From assembly GCA_013399855.1 (NCBI GenBank), contig VXAY01002210.1, positions 369,812 through 433,811 of the forward strand: DNA of 64,000 nt, given 5' to 3'. Both the position numbers and the translations under genes were made by a program. Within the stretch, counting starts at the first letter, position 1; the number at the start of each line of letters is the position of its first letter. Shown here in pieces: positions 23,131 through 34,596 of this stretch. Under the pieces are notes generated by a model, which searched no databases, had not been told where the DNA came from, and saw only the letters and a list, made by a program, of their open reading frames with translations. The DNA comes from Oxyruncus cristatus. Its lineage: Eukaryota; Chordata; Aves; Passeriformes; Cotingidae.

Positions 23131-24581
23131 ACTGTTTAGACAGGATGAAATAAATCTTTCCCTGGACTGGAAGACCATGTTAAATGGGACTTGCAAGTCC
23201 TTTCCCACTTCAGTGTTGCTAACTCTGGAACTAATCCTTCCCCTTCCCGTTACATGCAAAGGTGACCTTGCTCGAAAGGAAGCTCTTTACTGATTTCTTG
23301 CCTTCCCACTGGGTTCACATCAGTCTCTAAGTGTGTTCAGAAGCCCTCAGAGTAGTTAAAAATCAGTGAACTGGAGCTTTGGAGATTGGTTATGGGCTGA
23401 GCTGCCAACTCCCAGAGTGATATCAGAACCTTCCTCAGGTGCCTTCTTGGTCAGTCTTGCCCTTGTACAGACAAACACTATCCCCCAGGTCAGGTTTTCC
23501 TTAGTGGTGTTAAATACGGTCAGTTTAGACCCATCAAAGCATTTTCTGCTTAAAAATAATCAACGCTGTGGCCCAGTCATTAGATTTTTAAACAACCCAT
23601 CTTCCCTCTTGCTGTTTTACTGAGGTGCATTGTAGTTTTGTGGCTTGTAGGGGTTTTCCTCAGAGGAAACCTGTGTTTTTGAAGGCTTCCTGTGGTGCAC
23701 AGAGCAAATTCTTAGTGGAATGCCACATAGAAAGTGGGCCATGAATCTTAACCTTCCAGCCCTTTGAGTGTGTTTTTCCCTTTAAGGTTAAGAACAGCAG
23801 AAACTTCTGAGCCAGCTTTTGTCACTCAGTCCCCAGAAATACTCCTGTGAGCTCCTCACACAAAAGAGTTCAGCAAGTAGCTGGTTAAATCCTGCAGAGG
23901 GATGAAAAACTGTCTGAAACAAGGGCCACAAATGCTGAAATTTCGTGAGCAGAACTTCCCTGCCTCCGTCTTCAGGGGAGTGAGAAGGATAGGGTATGAT
24001 TAACTTATGAAGTGCTTGCCGAGGCGGCGTCAGGAGCTCCAACAGGCCCTTGTGAAGATGGGAACTGCCAGGGCATGAATTTTTAACGTCTGGGCTGCAT
24101 TAAGATCTTAAACGTGATGGGGACTAAACTTAGAGCCTGAACTCGGCTGCTATTTGTGGCACAAGCCAGAGACAGGTTCAGAGGGAAAGCAGTAGAGTGG
24201 TTTTTAGGGAGTTCTTGTGGCAGGGAAAGCTCCACCAGTTTTGGGTGTCAGTCCAAATTAGACTATTTCTGGGTCTCTGCCTGGGGTCCCCACAAAGCTA
24301 ATTCTGTTTTTGCCTTTAAATGCTTCCTTTCCATCCATCACTGCCCTCACCTTCACTCCTGATGGTCTGTCCTCACCCACCCTCACGAGATCCTTCCTTC
24401 TCCCAGGCCACCTCTTCCCACCCTGTGTTGGCTGCTGGTCTCTTCTCTTCCCTGCTCTGCACACACACCCCCCTCCCTGCCATCCCCAGCAGGAAAACTC
24501 CTCTGCTGTGAAACCAGCAGCTGGCACTGGAGGGAAACAGCGCTGAGCAACCCGAGTTCTGTGGGAGATGGCCAGCTGGAG

Positions 24582-24595
24582 GCTGCCATGGCAAC
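24582..24595. promoter_or_regulatory. X-box-like RFX-type palindrome
   Basis: GCTGCCATGGCAAC fits the RFX factor X-box GTNRCC-N2-RGYAAC with one mismatch in the left half and a perfect right half. RFX factors control ciliary and MHC genes. One 14-mer match is weak evidence of use, and no promoter was seen next to it. Confidence 0.3.
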
Positions 24596-25168
24596 AGCTG
24601 GATTTCCTCCACCCCCCTCACCCTGCTTCCCTGCTGGTTATATTAAAACAACAGCAAAAATAACACTGGCAGGGAATCAAAGAACCCTCATCCCCAACAA
24701 AATCACCTGGCCTTGTTACGTGTTTCCCACTGCAAATCCCTGCCCTCCTTGCTGCTGGCACGACAATACTGTGGTTGTTGCTCGTACATGGTGGGCAAAA
24801 AAGGGGTTGGTTTGCTTCCCCTTGATGGGGAAGACCTTTCTCTGCAGTTCTGTGGTCTTTGAGCTGAGTGACAGAGCTGTGGGCCAAAAATGTCCTTGGA
24901 GATGACCATGACTTTTTGGGGCAGAGTCACCTGGTAAGTTCTAGGGTTTGGTTCCAGTGGTGCTGTTTCTCCTGTGACAAGTCAGAGGACAACCCCAACT
25001 CTTTGTCATGAGGTTGTTCCAGCAGTTGTCATCATCCTACATGTGCACACAGACATGTGAAAGTTCTGCTCGGCATCACCCAGCACAGGTGAGATGCTGA
25101 CTTGCTGTATGCCCCAAACTCAGGAAGAATCTGACTGGTTTGCATCTTCCAGAGGTCCTCCTTCATCT

Positions 25169-25233
25169 CTCTTGTGTGTTTTGTTTTGTTTTGTTTTGGG
25201 TTTTGTTTGGTTGTTTGGTTGTTTTTTTAAAGA
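25169..25233 (+). repeat. (TTTTG)n microsatellite
   Basis: Four TTTTG units followed by GGTTTTG, TTTGG and TTGTTTGG variants and a T run. Confidence 0.8.
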
Positions 25234-26903
25234 GAGGGTCCACGTGCTTTTATCTCTCTCTTCTCTTTTTGGCTCTTTGAGTTGGGAAACACCAAAATTG
25301 CGTGGAACATGGAGTGGGGAAGAAATTCCCCATGGCAAGCAGGAAATTCACTCCAATTTCAAATTGATATTTATTGCTGCATCACAGGAGAGTGACTGCC
25401 TGGGGATGCTGGAGCAGCACAATCATTCAGGCTCTGCTGCCATACCACAGACCCTTTTATTCCCAGCGTTCCCTGCCTGGTACAGCTCCTTTAAGTGCTG
25501 GAATGTGCTTCCAGGGTCTCCTCATTACCAGAACTAGAGAGCTGCAGGAACCACTGTCCTCCAGGTCCGGGGGACCTGCAGATCCCTGCAAAAATCCAGG
25601 TGGGCTGGCATCCCACCTCTGACAGTGGCCACAATCTATCCCTTCATGGACAGGCAACAGATTCCATCCCAATCTTTAGAAGTCAAATGCTGAACTTAAG
25701 CACTGAAGCACAAGGATGGAAATTCCTTCCCTGAGCCTGCCAGCAGTGATGACAAACTTGAGTTTTTTCATTCCTTCGTATGTCTCCAAGCTCACTCCAC
25801 ACTTAACATATCCCCAGGGATTTCCCTTCAGATTGGAGGCCTTGAATTGTCACAGTAGGTCAGATTTGGGAAGACTTCAACCTTGATTTCTGAATGAAGC
25901 AGCATCTAAGAGACAACTCAGCAGCTGTAGCAGCAGAGTGGCTCTGTCCTACTCAGTGAACCTCCAGCACTGGATATCATCTGGGAATGTAAGCCATGGA
26001 AGGCCAGGCTTGTGATGCAGTCAAAAAAATGTTCTCCTAGTACCAAGATGCCCTGGCTCTCCTTGAGTCCCAGCCTGAACGAATTTTCAAGTGGATGATG
26101 CTGAGATGTTTGGTGCTTTAGCTGCTGATAGGGCTGAGTCCTTTTTTTGTGGGACAGAAGGGTTTGTTCACTCAGAGAAGCAAGGAGTGACAGACACATA
26201 CACAGGAGGATGTAGTGAATTTGGGGCAAGGAGGCTGAATTTCACCTTCGTCTTGAGGATATCAGACTGCTGAGCTCCCATATCCTCACTTAGTTTCACG
26301 CTGTTTGTTTTTCTCCATCCCCCCTCCGCTTCTCCTCAACAATTAACTTTGTAATTAGACTTAATTATATTCAGTAGCTACTGAATGTGTCCTCTGCCCC
26401 AGTTGCTGCTGCTGGAGAAGTGTAGCAGTGGAGGTGAAAGATGCACCATCAGCTCAGCAGAGCGTTCAGCAGTGATTCACACGTCCCCTGCATGGGTGAG
26501 AACAGGGATCTCTCCCAAATCCATGGTCTTGTGATTTACTCATCCTCTTTCTCCCACAGCATTTCACCTTTCTGTCTCATTTTGGGTGTCAAGCAACTGC
26601 TCTGAAATGTCAGGGAAACCTGGAAGGATCCCTTGAGGGGTGTTTTCTTTCCCACCATAGGTGGTAAGTCTCAGGACAGTATTGTGCCACCAGAAAGCTG
26701 GTTTTGGAATGAATCATAAACCCAAGGTGCAGCCTTCGTTAGGAGAACATGATGTCCTTGCTCTCTCAGTCTCCAGGGTGCACAGAGGTCACCTGTGAAG
26801 CTGGCAGACCTCAAAGCCAGGTTTTGTAAAAGGTCTTTCAGTGCCAAGTATCTTCTGGTGTTATTTGACTCTAAAGTGGCCAGAAATCCAATACCCAATA
26901 ACG

Positions 26904-27584
26904 CTCTTGGGGCATCAGAGAAGGACTTTGGTGGTGCTGGTGGATGAGAGGCTGGACATGACCTGGCAATATGCACTGGCATCCCAAAAAGCCAAATGAG
27001 TTCTGGGCTGCATCCAAAGCAGTGTGGGCAGCAGGTGAGTGGGGGGGATTCTGCCCCTCCAGTGTGCTGAGACCCCCCTGCAGAGCTGCCTCCAGCCCTG
27101 GGGAACAGCACAGGGAGGTCAGGGAGCTGTTGGAGCCGGTCCAGAGGAGGCACCAAGATGATCAGAGGGATGGAGCAGCTCTGCTGGGAGGAAAGGCTGG
27201 GAGAGCTGGGATTGTTCAGCCTGGGAAAGGCTTCAGGGTGACTTAATTGCAGCCTTCCAGTACCTGAAGGGAGACAATGAGAAAGATGGAGAGTGACATT
27301 TTACAGGAGAACACAGTGACAGGACAAGGGGAAACACCTTCAAACTGGCAGAGAGTGGGTTTAGACCAGATATTAGGAGTAAATTCTTTACTCTGAGGGT
27401 GGTGAGGCCCTGGCACAGGTTTCCAAATGTCCCATCCCTGGTGTGTTCCAGACCAGGCTAGATGAGATTCTGAGCAACCTGGTTTAGTGGAAGGTGCCCC
27501 TGCCCAAGGCAGGGGGTCGGAAGGAGATGATCTTCAAAGTCCCTTCCAACCCAAACCATTCTGTGATTCTGTGATTCTGTGATT
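26904..27584 (+). mobile_element. CR1 LINE 3' fragment (~680 bp) with ORF2 remnant
   Basis: This is the longest plus-strand CR1. The left part matches the late ORF2 segment 'ggtggtgctggtggatgag' followed by 'aggctggacatgacc'. It passes through 'ctggagccggtccagagg', 'gagctgggattgttcagcc' and 'ttcaaactggcagagag' to 'ctgagggtggtgaggccct', then the tail and three ATTCTGTG-type terminal repeats at 27559-27584. The reading frame ELLEPVQRR...DQRDG is visible at about 27120-27175 but breaks by frameshift before the GELGLF motif. The copy is 5'-truncated and inactive. Confidence 0.93.
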
Positions 27585-28102
27585 GGTATTATCAGTGTCC
27601 TTCCTGGGCTCTGGGTAAGTGTTACTGTATAAAGAACGTGCACATGAGTCCATGTTGTCTTTTGTCCAACATCCAGTTTCATACCATGTGTCAGTACCTG
27701 AGATATCAACGACTCCATCAGTCTCTTAACAACTTCTCTATTAACACAGCATATGTTAGATGGCTTTCTGACTGTTAGATGACTTTAATTTCCTCTTGGG
27801 AGATATGTGGCAGTTTTCCTTCAGGGAGGATGGGGTGAGAAGTCATTTTTCCAACCTGGCATGCAAAGTGGGGGTTGCTGCACCTCTGGGAAAGAAGCAT
27901 TTTGGTTCTGCTGTGTGGAAGCTGCTGTGAGGAGCGAGTGGTTTGTAAAATCTAGGTACAGAGAACCTTTGAAATAGAGGTTCAAGATCTTGCAGGAAAA
28001 ATACATTTGTCGATAGGAAGCTTTTATTGCTGGAGGGTTATCTGAAGAAATAAATATCGGTTATTCTTGGTTTTAGAATCCCCAAAATCCCACAAATTTG
28101 TG

Positions 28103-28149
28103 TGTTGGTCTAGTTGACCTTTAAATGTTCCTTCCAACCCAAACCCAAA
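28103..28149 (+). mobile_element. CR1 3' end stub, facing another CR1
   Basis: 'ttggtctagttgacctt', 'taaatgttccttccaaccc' and 'aaaccc' is a short plus-strand CR1 terminus. It points directly at the reversed copy that starts at 28153. Confidence 0.7.
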
Positions 28150-28192
28150 ACGAATCATAGAATAGAATCAGAGAATGGTTTGGGTTGGAAGG
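28130..28192. repeat. Inverted repeat made by two abutting CR1 3' ends
   Basis: CCTTCCAACCCAAACC at 28130-28145 is exactly complementary to GGTTTGGGTTGGAAGG at 28177-28192. The 31 bases between them hold the terminal repeats of both elements. Confidence 0.9.
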
Positions 28193-28306
28193 GTCCTTAA
28201 AGATCATCTCGTTCCAACTCCCCACCATGGGTAGGGATAACACTCCCTGGATCAGATTTTTCAGGGCCACATTCAGCTTGGCCTCGAGCACTTCCAGGGC
28301 TAAAAT
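28153..28306 (-). mobile_element. CR1 LINE 3' fragment
   Basis: Reversed CR1: 'aatcatagaatagaatcag', 'atggtttgggttggaag', 'ggtccttaaagatcatctc', 'ccccaccatgggtagggat' and 'ctcgagcacttccaggg'. It ends in the region just before the stop of ORF2. Confidence 0.92.
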
Positions 28307-29099
28307 AATTCTAAAATAACAATGGTCATTGAATGGGAGGAAGGAGGTTTTGCTGGGAACATCAATCTGCTTCAGATGAAGTTTGCAAACTGCTTTGGTT
28401 CCTTTATAAGCATAACTTCCTGATTCTGAAGGAGAGCAAAATTTTTTCTCTGGTTTTCTTCATCAGAGCCTTCATTCCTGGAGGACTGAGACTTTTATAG
28501 CCAAAGGGCAAGTAGTATTCCCTTCAGTAAGGCAGAGACCTCATTTTCTTGCAGGATATGGTCTCCTAAAGACATGGATGGAAGGGGGAGCAACAGCAAA
28601 CTGAAGCAGCAGCCCTTGAGTGCCTTGTTCTGTGAACAGAGAACTTCATCATCTTGGGCTGGCAATGTGAATTAATTTTTAATGCATAATACCTCCCTCA
28701 CCACTTTTTCTAGCTGGAACTTATCTAAACAAAGCATCTCTCGAGATAAGAAAGTCAGAAATCCCAGCCTTTGGGTCAGTTTGCTGGGAGTAGAGACATC
28801 AGTCAGACGCAGAACGTTGACCAAGCGCTTCCTTGGGTACTTTATTTGGGGAACTGTGGGGGGAAGCTGTAACCTTCCACCTGCCTGGTGAGAAATCGTG
28901 CTCAGAAAGATGAGGAGCCCAGTTCTTCCCAAAGAAACAGTCCCTTCTCACTTCCAATTAGGCAGTTGTCAGAAAGACAAGTAATTGATGGAGAACGTAG
29001 AAATTCCCATCCTGTTGCTCCCTCCTCATCCCCCGCTGCGAGTGAAAACTCGATTCTTGCTGAGAACTTCTCTTTTCTTTTTGTCTCTTCTCCCGAATC

Positions 29100-29121
29100 T
29101 TATTTATTTATTTATTTAGTC
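29100..29121 (+). repeat. (TTTA)n microsatellite
   Basis: About five TTTA units. Confidence 0.8.
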
Positions 29122-29640
29122 CTGTGCCTTAGCAATGAAAATGTTTTTTCTGGCAAAATTATTTAAAAAAAAAAAAACAAGAAAAGAGAAATAGCCAAAA
29201 CGCAACCACCCCACGTTACCAGAGGAAGAGAAAGGCTGGGATTGCCATAAATAAGGCAGGAGTTCATGAATAATTCAAACCAGAACATACTTGTTATTGT
29301 AAAGAGTTATCACAGCTAATTATAGTCTATAGCCATCGCTCCCTCCGAAGCTCTGGCATTGATCACTGCAGGACATGCCAAATATTTCACTAAAACAAAA
29401 TATTGTGCTCCACAATTCCCTGATGATCAGCAGGTCTTTCCCTAAGAGATTTTGCTGCTCTTCGGTGGCTTTTGCCCTTCGATCATGGTTGGAAAGAAAT
29501 TAAAAAGGCCCTTCACTTAACAGATTTGTTCATCTCTATTAGTCCAATTGTTCCCTGCAGACCTTTCCCAGAGTTGTTCCAACTCCCCTGGCACGGAAAG
29601 GGCTCAGGCTTCCACTGTTCCAAAAACCAGGGACTATATT

Positions 29641-29722
29641 TCTAAGATATTTCCTTTTTTCTTTTTTTTTTTTCTTTTTTTTAATTCTGATTTCTTTGTA
29701 ATAATCTGATTTTTTTTTTTAA
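29641..29722 (+). repeat. T-rich low-complexity tract
   Basis: Poly-T runs are broken by single C, A or G bases, with a further run of about 11 T at 29710-29720. Confidence 0.75.
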
Positions 29723-31303
29723 TTTATCTGTATTCTCTTTAAAAAAGACTTGCATCCTGCAATGAGATGAGGAGTTAAGCACATTGTAGAGTAATATCTT
29801 TCAGGAAATGTGGCTTCCCTGTTGGTTTTCCTTTCGGATTTCCCTGTGAGCTGCAAGATTTCTGGGTTTGGGTATGACTTTACTAGTTTTAGACTATTGG
29901 CAAGCGGCAGATGTTGACTAGACATGAGCTTGGAACTGGAGATGTTTAAGGAATGAGCTCCAGAAAATCAGAATATGCCAAAAGAACTGCCTGTAAAAGG
30001 AATTTTAATGAGAATATTAATCATGAAACTCAGCAAAGAAAGTAAAATAATGTAATCGAAATATTTCACCAGAGAAATGCAAAGGCAGTATTATTTCTAT
30101 AAAAATTGACAGACAGGGAGGAAAATTACCGATATCTTTAGAAGTTTGAAGAGACTAAGGAAGGATAACAGATGGCCAGCCTGGTAGGAGTAAATCTTTC
30201 CCAAGCTTCAGATATTAAGTTGCAAGGAAACGAGGGTGTTTTTTACCTGCAAGTGGGAACCTCAACGTGAACACGAGTCCAGTGCCAGCAAAACTCTGCT
30301 CCGGGGAAGAAATCACTTATGGTCCAGTCTCTGACATAAGATTTACGGTGTGTTGTGTCACTGCAAATAGCTGTTGTCCTTGGTCAGACTAAATCTGACT
30401 TCCAGCCTGTTCTGAGACATGAATCAATCTGATATTGCTGCGTGGAAGAGGCGGGAGGGTTTTTTTTTTTTCCCTTCTACACTCGCCCATGTCTTTAATT
30501 CCTGTTCCCCCTGACACCTCTTTTCGGCCTAACTTCAGCTGGAACTATAAGGCATCAAATTTTGCATTCCTAAAAATCCCCGCAGAGGTCTCTGAAAAGT
30601 CCGATGATATTATTTTTATCGTTCCTACTTCCACAGAGCCCAATTCCGCGCACGAATTTTCTTGGAGATCCTTAGATGAAGCGGAGAGTTTTTAAATGCC
30701 TGCACAGCCCATTTTAAGGGCTTGACCCATCAATTTGACTCTTAGATCACCCTAAGAGGTCTCCTAAGGGGTAAAAGAGTTTTTGGGTCTGTTCCAAGCT
30801 CCTCTGAGCGAAAGAAAAGCCCTTGGTGTATCTGCGTTGCTCTGCAGGGTTGGCGCTGGAGCAGCATTAATAGGGTGTGCTCCACATCTCACCCTCTTCC
30901 ACCCTCTTGGGAATTCTTGTGGGTGCTGGAAGGAGCCCCCCAGGTGAATTTCTGCTGCACATGGGGTACCTGGAATTACCTAAAACCTATAGTTGGTTGA
31001 GCTTGCAAGAGGACAGGTAGGCAGGTGTGGTCCTGAAGGCAAGTAGGAGCCACCCTCATCTGCAGGAACAGAAATGGTCTCTTCGCCTTCCCTGGCTTAA
31101 CTCATCAAGCCCTTACTTCCATTAGTTGTGATGGGGGAGACATGTGAGACAAACGAAGTACATTAGATCCCTTCCAGTTTTTAATTCAAATTATTTCACG
31201 CTGAGAACTCAGTTCATTTCATAGTCATTGCCCTATTTGTGGAATAAAAAGGAAATAACCTCCAAAATGTTTTACAGAGGAGATAACCTGAGCAGTGGCT
31301 GGC

Positions 31304-31401
31304 TTTTTTTTTTTTTTTTTTTTTTGGATGGGGACACTTTCTGCTTGACTGTGGNNNNNNNNNCATGGGTTGGTTTTTTTTTTTTTTTTTTTTTTTTTTT
31401 T
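31304..31401 (+). repeat. Twin poly-T tracts flanking an assembly gap
   Basis: Twenty-two T (31304-31325), about 29 ordinary bases, nine N (31355-31363), a 10-base spacer, then 28 T (31374-31401). Homopolymers on both sides probably caused the gap. The short spacers do not identify a source element. Confidence 0.9.
31355..31363. other. Assembly gap of 9 N
   Basis: Nine N between two long poly-T runs; the true length is unknown. Confidence 0.97.
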
Positions 31402-31579
31402 GGGAAGGGAGAAATCTCTGTATTGCAGGGAGGAGAGGAAAACTGGCCATGCATTTTACATGACCAGGTTATTTGAGAACACGACAGCTCTAATGAGAGA
31501 GAGATCATCTTGCTTGTGGCTGTACAGAGTGGAGGTCAGACAGCTCTGAATTAGCAGAGTCATTAATATTCTACTACAA

Positions 31580-31622
31580 CATAGAGATGGAAGGGACCTT
31601 CCAGGTCATCAAGCCAACCATG
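31580..31622 (-). mobile_element. Short CR1-like terminus (possible)
   Basis: 'catagagatggaagggacc' followed by 'ttccaggtcatcaagccaa' resembles a reversed CR1 3' end of a diverged subfamily. Confidence 0.5.
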
Positions 31623-33884
31623 TCATATAATCCCATTTGAGAAGAGAGGGTGACTTTGGAGGCTGAGGAGGGGAGAAAATGCTTGTGGAGACAAAAAGTG
31701 CCAGAGTTGTTAACACAGAGTAGGGACAAGGGATTTGTTTAAGGAGCTTGAGGGAGTTACGGACCTGACTGGGATGTCTTGGAAATTTCCAGTATTTCTG
31801 AAGTAACTTTGGTGCTACTTGCTGTGTTTGGGGAGGAGAAGCCCAACCCTCCACTAAATATCTTGTGTTATCAACCTTCTCAACATTAGGGGAAACGTTT
31901 TCCTGCGTGGATCAGTGCAAGATTCCAGGTACAGAGCAAAGAGGGGTCCAACCTGCCTGCTTTTGGTGCCCTCCGTTCTTCCTGGAGCTCAGGGTGCTCA
32001 ACCCTGCCGAGAGCAACCCTTTTGGGGTGGTCTTTGAGTTGTGAAGGACACACAAGCATGACTGTTTCTCAGGTGTGGATGCAGGAGACGGTGTCCTGGG
32101 GCAGGGGATCGAGGTGCCAGCTTTCCTTCCTGGGAATCCCACTTGATTCACGTCTCAGCTTTGCCTGAGCAGAATTTTAATGCCTCTCTCCCTTTGTTCT
32201 CATCCATGTAACGTGCTCAGATAATTACATTTCTTTGTCTCACAGGGATGTTGTGAGGTTTCTCTAACATTTACCAAGTGTTTGAAGAAGATCTTATGAA
32301 GGTAGAGTGCAAGCACCAGAAGCTCAGAGCAGTCCTGGCGAAATCCTTCCTTTGAGCAACGTACACAATTTCAAATTGGAACAACGACAAACATTTTTTA
32401 ACAGCAAAAATTAATTAACTGCTACAGCAGCTTCCCAAGGGAAGTGGGAGATTTTCCATTGCCCAAAACCTGTAAGTCAGAGCTGCCTGTCATGTTGAAA
32501 GACAGGTGCTAGCTTAGGTGCAAGTTATTTAGTTCAATGCAGACATCACTGGAGGATGCAGACGATAGAAATGACACACTCCGGATTTACAAAAGTTTTC
32601 TCACTGTATTTTTTTGCCTTCACTCTTTTCCCCCTTTTTTCTACATTCTGCTATGCCAACAGTGCACAGTTCTGTTTCTATTTATACACAGACCTCAGAT
32701 AGACCTTAAATAGAAGAGCCTTTTGGGAAACAAGGCTCCCCTCTCTGATCTCTCCTGGGTGCGTTGTCCTTCGTGTGCTTATGAAGTTGGACAGGACACA
32801 TCAAAACTGTTTTACCTTCCCCTTCCCCTCTTGCCTCCCTGTGATATCTGTGTGGGATTTCGTACAGACTTCCATCCCAGGGTCATCACTTTGGGGTCTA
32901 GACCTAGATGTGGGAAGAAGGGTTTTGGCAATGGATGGTGTCCAAGCTCCAACTGTTCCCGAGCGTGGCCAGGTGCTTTGGGCCTGTCTCCCTGTCATAT
33001 CCTTGTGGAGGAAGGCAAAGGACCCGGTGACAAGAGTGCCTTGGTCCCATAAATCACATTTGCCACTCCTGACTACACAAGGCATTGCCAAAATTCACAC
33101 GGAGTTCTCTCTTCTTTTCTCTTGAAGAGTTCAGACTGGTTTTTTTGTACCTCAAATAATTTTTTGTACCCAGTAATACTTTTTTTTTTTTTTTCCCTAA
33201 AACCCCCAAATGGTTCTCAGAGATCAAACGTGATTTGCTGTTTACGTCAAATTTGCAAAGATGAGTTCCTCCTACAAGACACTCAAGAGAAGCATCCAAA
33301 TAACCAACTCGTGGGCAGCGTCTTCCACTGCGATGGATGAATTTTCAGGGGAGGAAAGAAGGAATTATGCAAACAGTAGACAGGTCTTTCTTATTATTAA
33401 TTTAAAGGCGGTTATAACGAAAACTGTGATAAAACAGATTTCCGAGGCCACCTTTGTGCTTGAAGGTGGGGAGAGAGAAGCGGTTCACCGAAAAGATCCC
33501 ATCTGAAAAATTAATTTGACAGTGATGATCCAGTAAGTGGTACTGTAAATACGATTTTCTCGATTTTTAAAGAACCATTTGGTTTCCAGACACACAATTC
33601 AACACTGCGCCAACTGGCAGCTTTGGTGTTTAAAAATGGATTGTGTCGAGACAAGGTAATACCCAGAGGCAAATGTGCTGTTATGAAAGAGCTGTACAGG
33701 TTTATATCAGAGTCAAAAAAAAAGGGGGTTTGTGACTGTCAGGAGGCAGGCAAAGGGCAAACTTGGATCTCATCAGCACACTGAGAGCCTGCAGAAGTCA
33801 AGTCCTGTCTTGTGGCTGCATGGGCTGACTTTCAAAAACGTGTGAGCTCGGAGGACGGACTCTCATGTTCTTTGTTTCCATTTC

Positions 33885-34010
33885 GTTCAGGCTGGGTGGG
33901 GCTTTGAGCAACCTGGGCTGGTGGAAGGTGTCCCTGCCCACGGCAAGGAGTTGGAATGAGGTGATCTCCAAAGTCCCTTCTAACTCAAACCATTCCATGA
34001 TTCTATGATC
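33885..34010 (+). mobile_element. CR1 LINE 3' tail
   Basis: 'gttcaggctgggtggggct', 'ttgagcaacctgggctggt', 'ggaaggtgtccctgcccac' and 'ggtgatctccaaagtccc', ending 'accattccatgattctatg'. It is a truncated tail with a complete 3' end. Confidence 0.93.
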
Positions 34011-34466
34011 TCTGTTTTGGGGGTCCTCAGCATTCAAACAATTTTGATGAATTTAGAATGGGGTAATTTTTGGGGCGTGAAGAGATTTCCTAACCTATAC
34101 CAGATAAAGGTGTTTTAAAGATGTTTTGTGCTCCTTGCTGCTGGGCAGAGCAGAGAACAGAGGACCCCTGAGGCCTCACTACACAAACCCATTTGAAAGC
34201 CAGGAGGGAACATGATGATGTGCCATCTGTGTGGAGCAGAGCAGAGAGCAGAGAGCTTCACTCAGCAGTTTCTGAATCAGTCCCCTAACTCAGACGAAGC
34301 AGGAGAATCAGACCCAGTCCAATTTAACATTTCCAAGTGACAGAGAAGCATCTGCCCCTCCTGTGATTAGTTACCACAGTTTAGAAAGCACTTTCACACA
34401 CACACACAAAGAGATTTTATGTCCATTCTGAATTCCTCTTTCTGCTCCATATCATGAGAATCCAGC

Positions 34467-34596
34467 CCTTGCCTTGCCTTGCCTTGCCTTCCCAAACCTT
34501 CCCAAACCTTCCCAAATGTTCCTGTCCCAGACCTTCCCAAACCTTCCCTTCCCAAACCTTCCCTTCCCAAACCTTCCCAAACCTTCCCAAACCTTC
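34467..34596 (+). repeat. CCTTG / CCTTCCCAAA minisatellite
   Basis: About four CCTTG units run into eight CCCAAA-containing units with a 10-base core CCTTCCCAAA and some 15-base CCTTCCCTTCCCAAA variants. On the minus strand it reads as GGGAAGG-TTTGGGAAGG, so a frame at 34394-34603 encodes repeated VWEGLGR-type units. That frame reflects the repeat and is not evidence of a gene. Confidence 0.9.

Larger units (their letters stand above)
23131..26899. other. Unique non-coding DNA, no gene recognised
   Basis: No CR1 copy was seen. A (TTTTG)n tract lies at 25169-25233 and an RFX X-box-like palindrome at 24582-24595. Overlapping frames on both strands around 24156-24930 and 25094-25734 come from C-rich text and resemble no known protein. 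Confidence 0.45.
28307..33881. other. Low-repeat interval, no gene recognised
   Basis: Only one tiny CR1 scrap (31580) and simple repeats were seen. Simple sequence includes (TTTA)n at 29100-29121, a T-rich block at 29641-29722, poly-T tracts around an N-gap at 31304-31401 and poly-T at 33180-33194. Bases 29225-29420 and 33530-33710 look like candidate regulatory sequence. A short plus frame at 30435-30695 is CpG-containing but matches nothing known. Confidence 0.45.
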
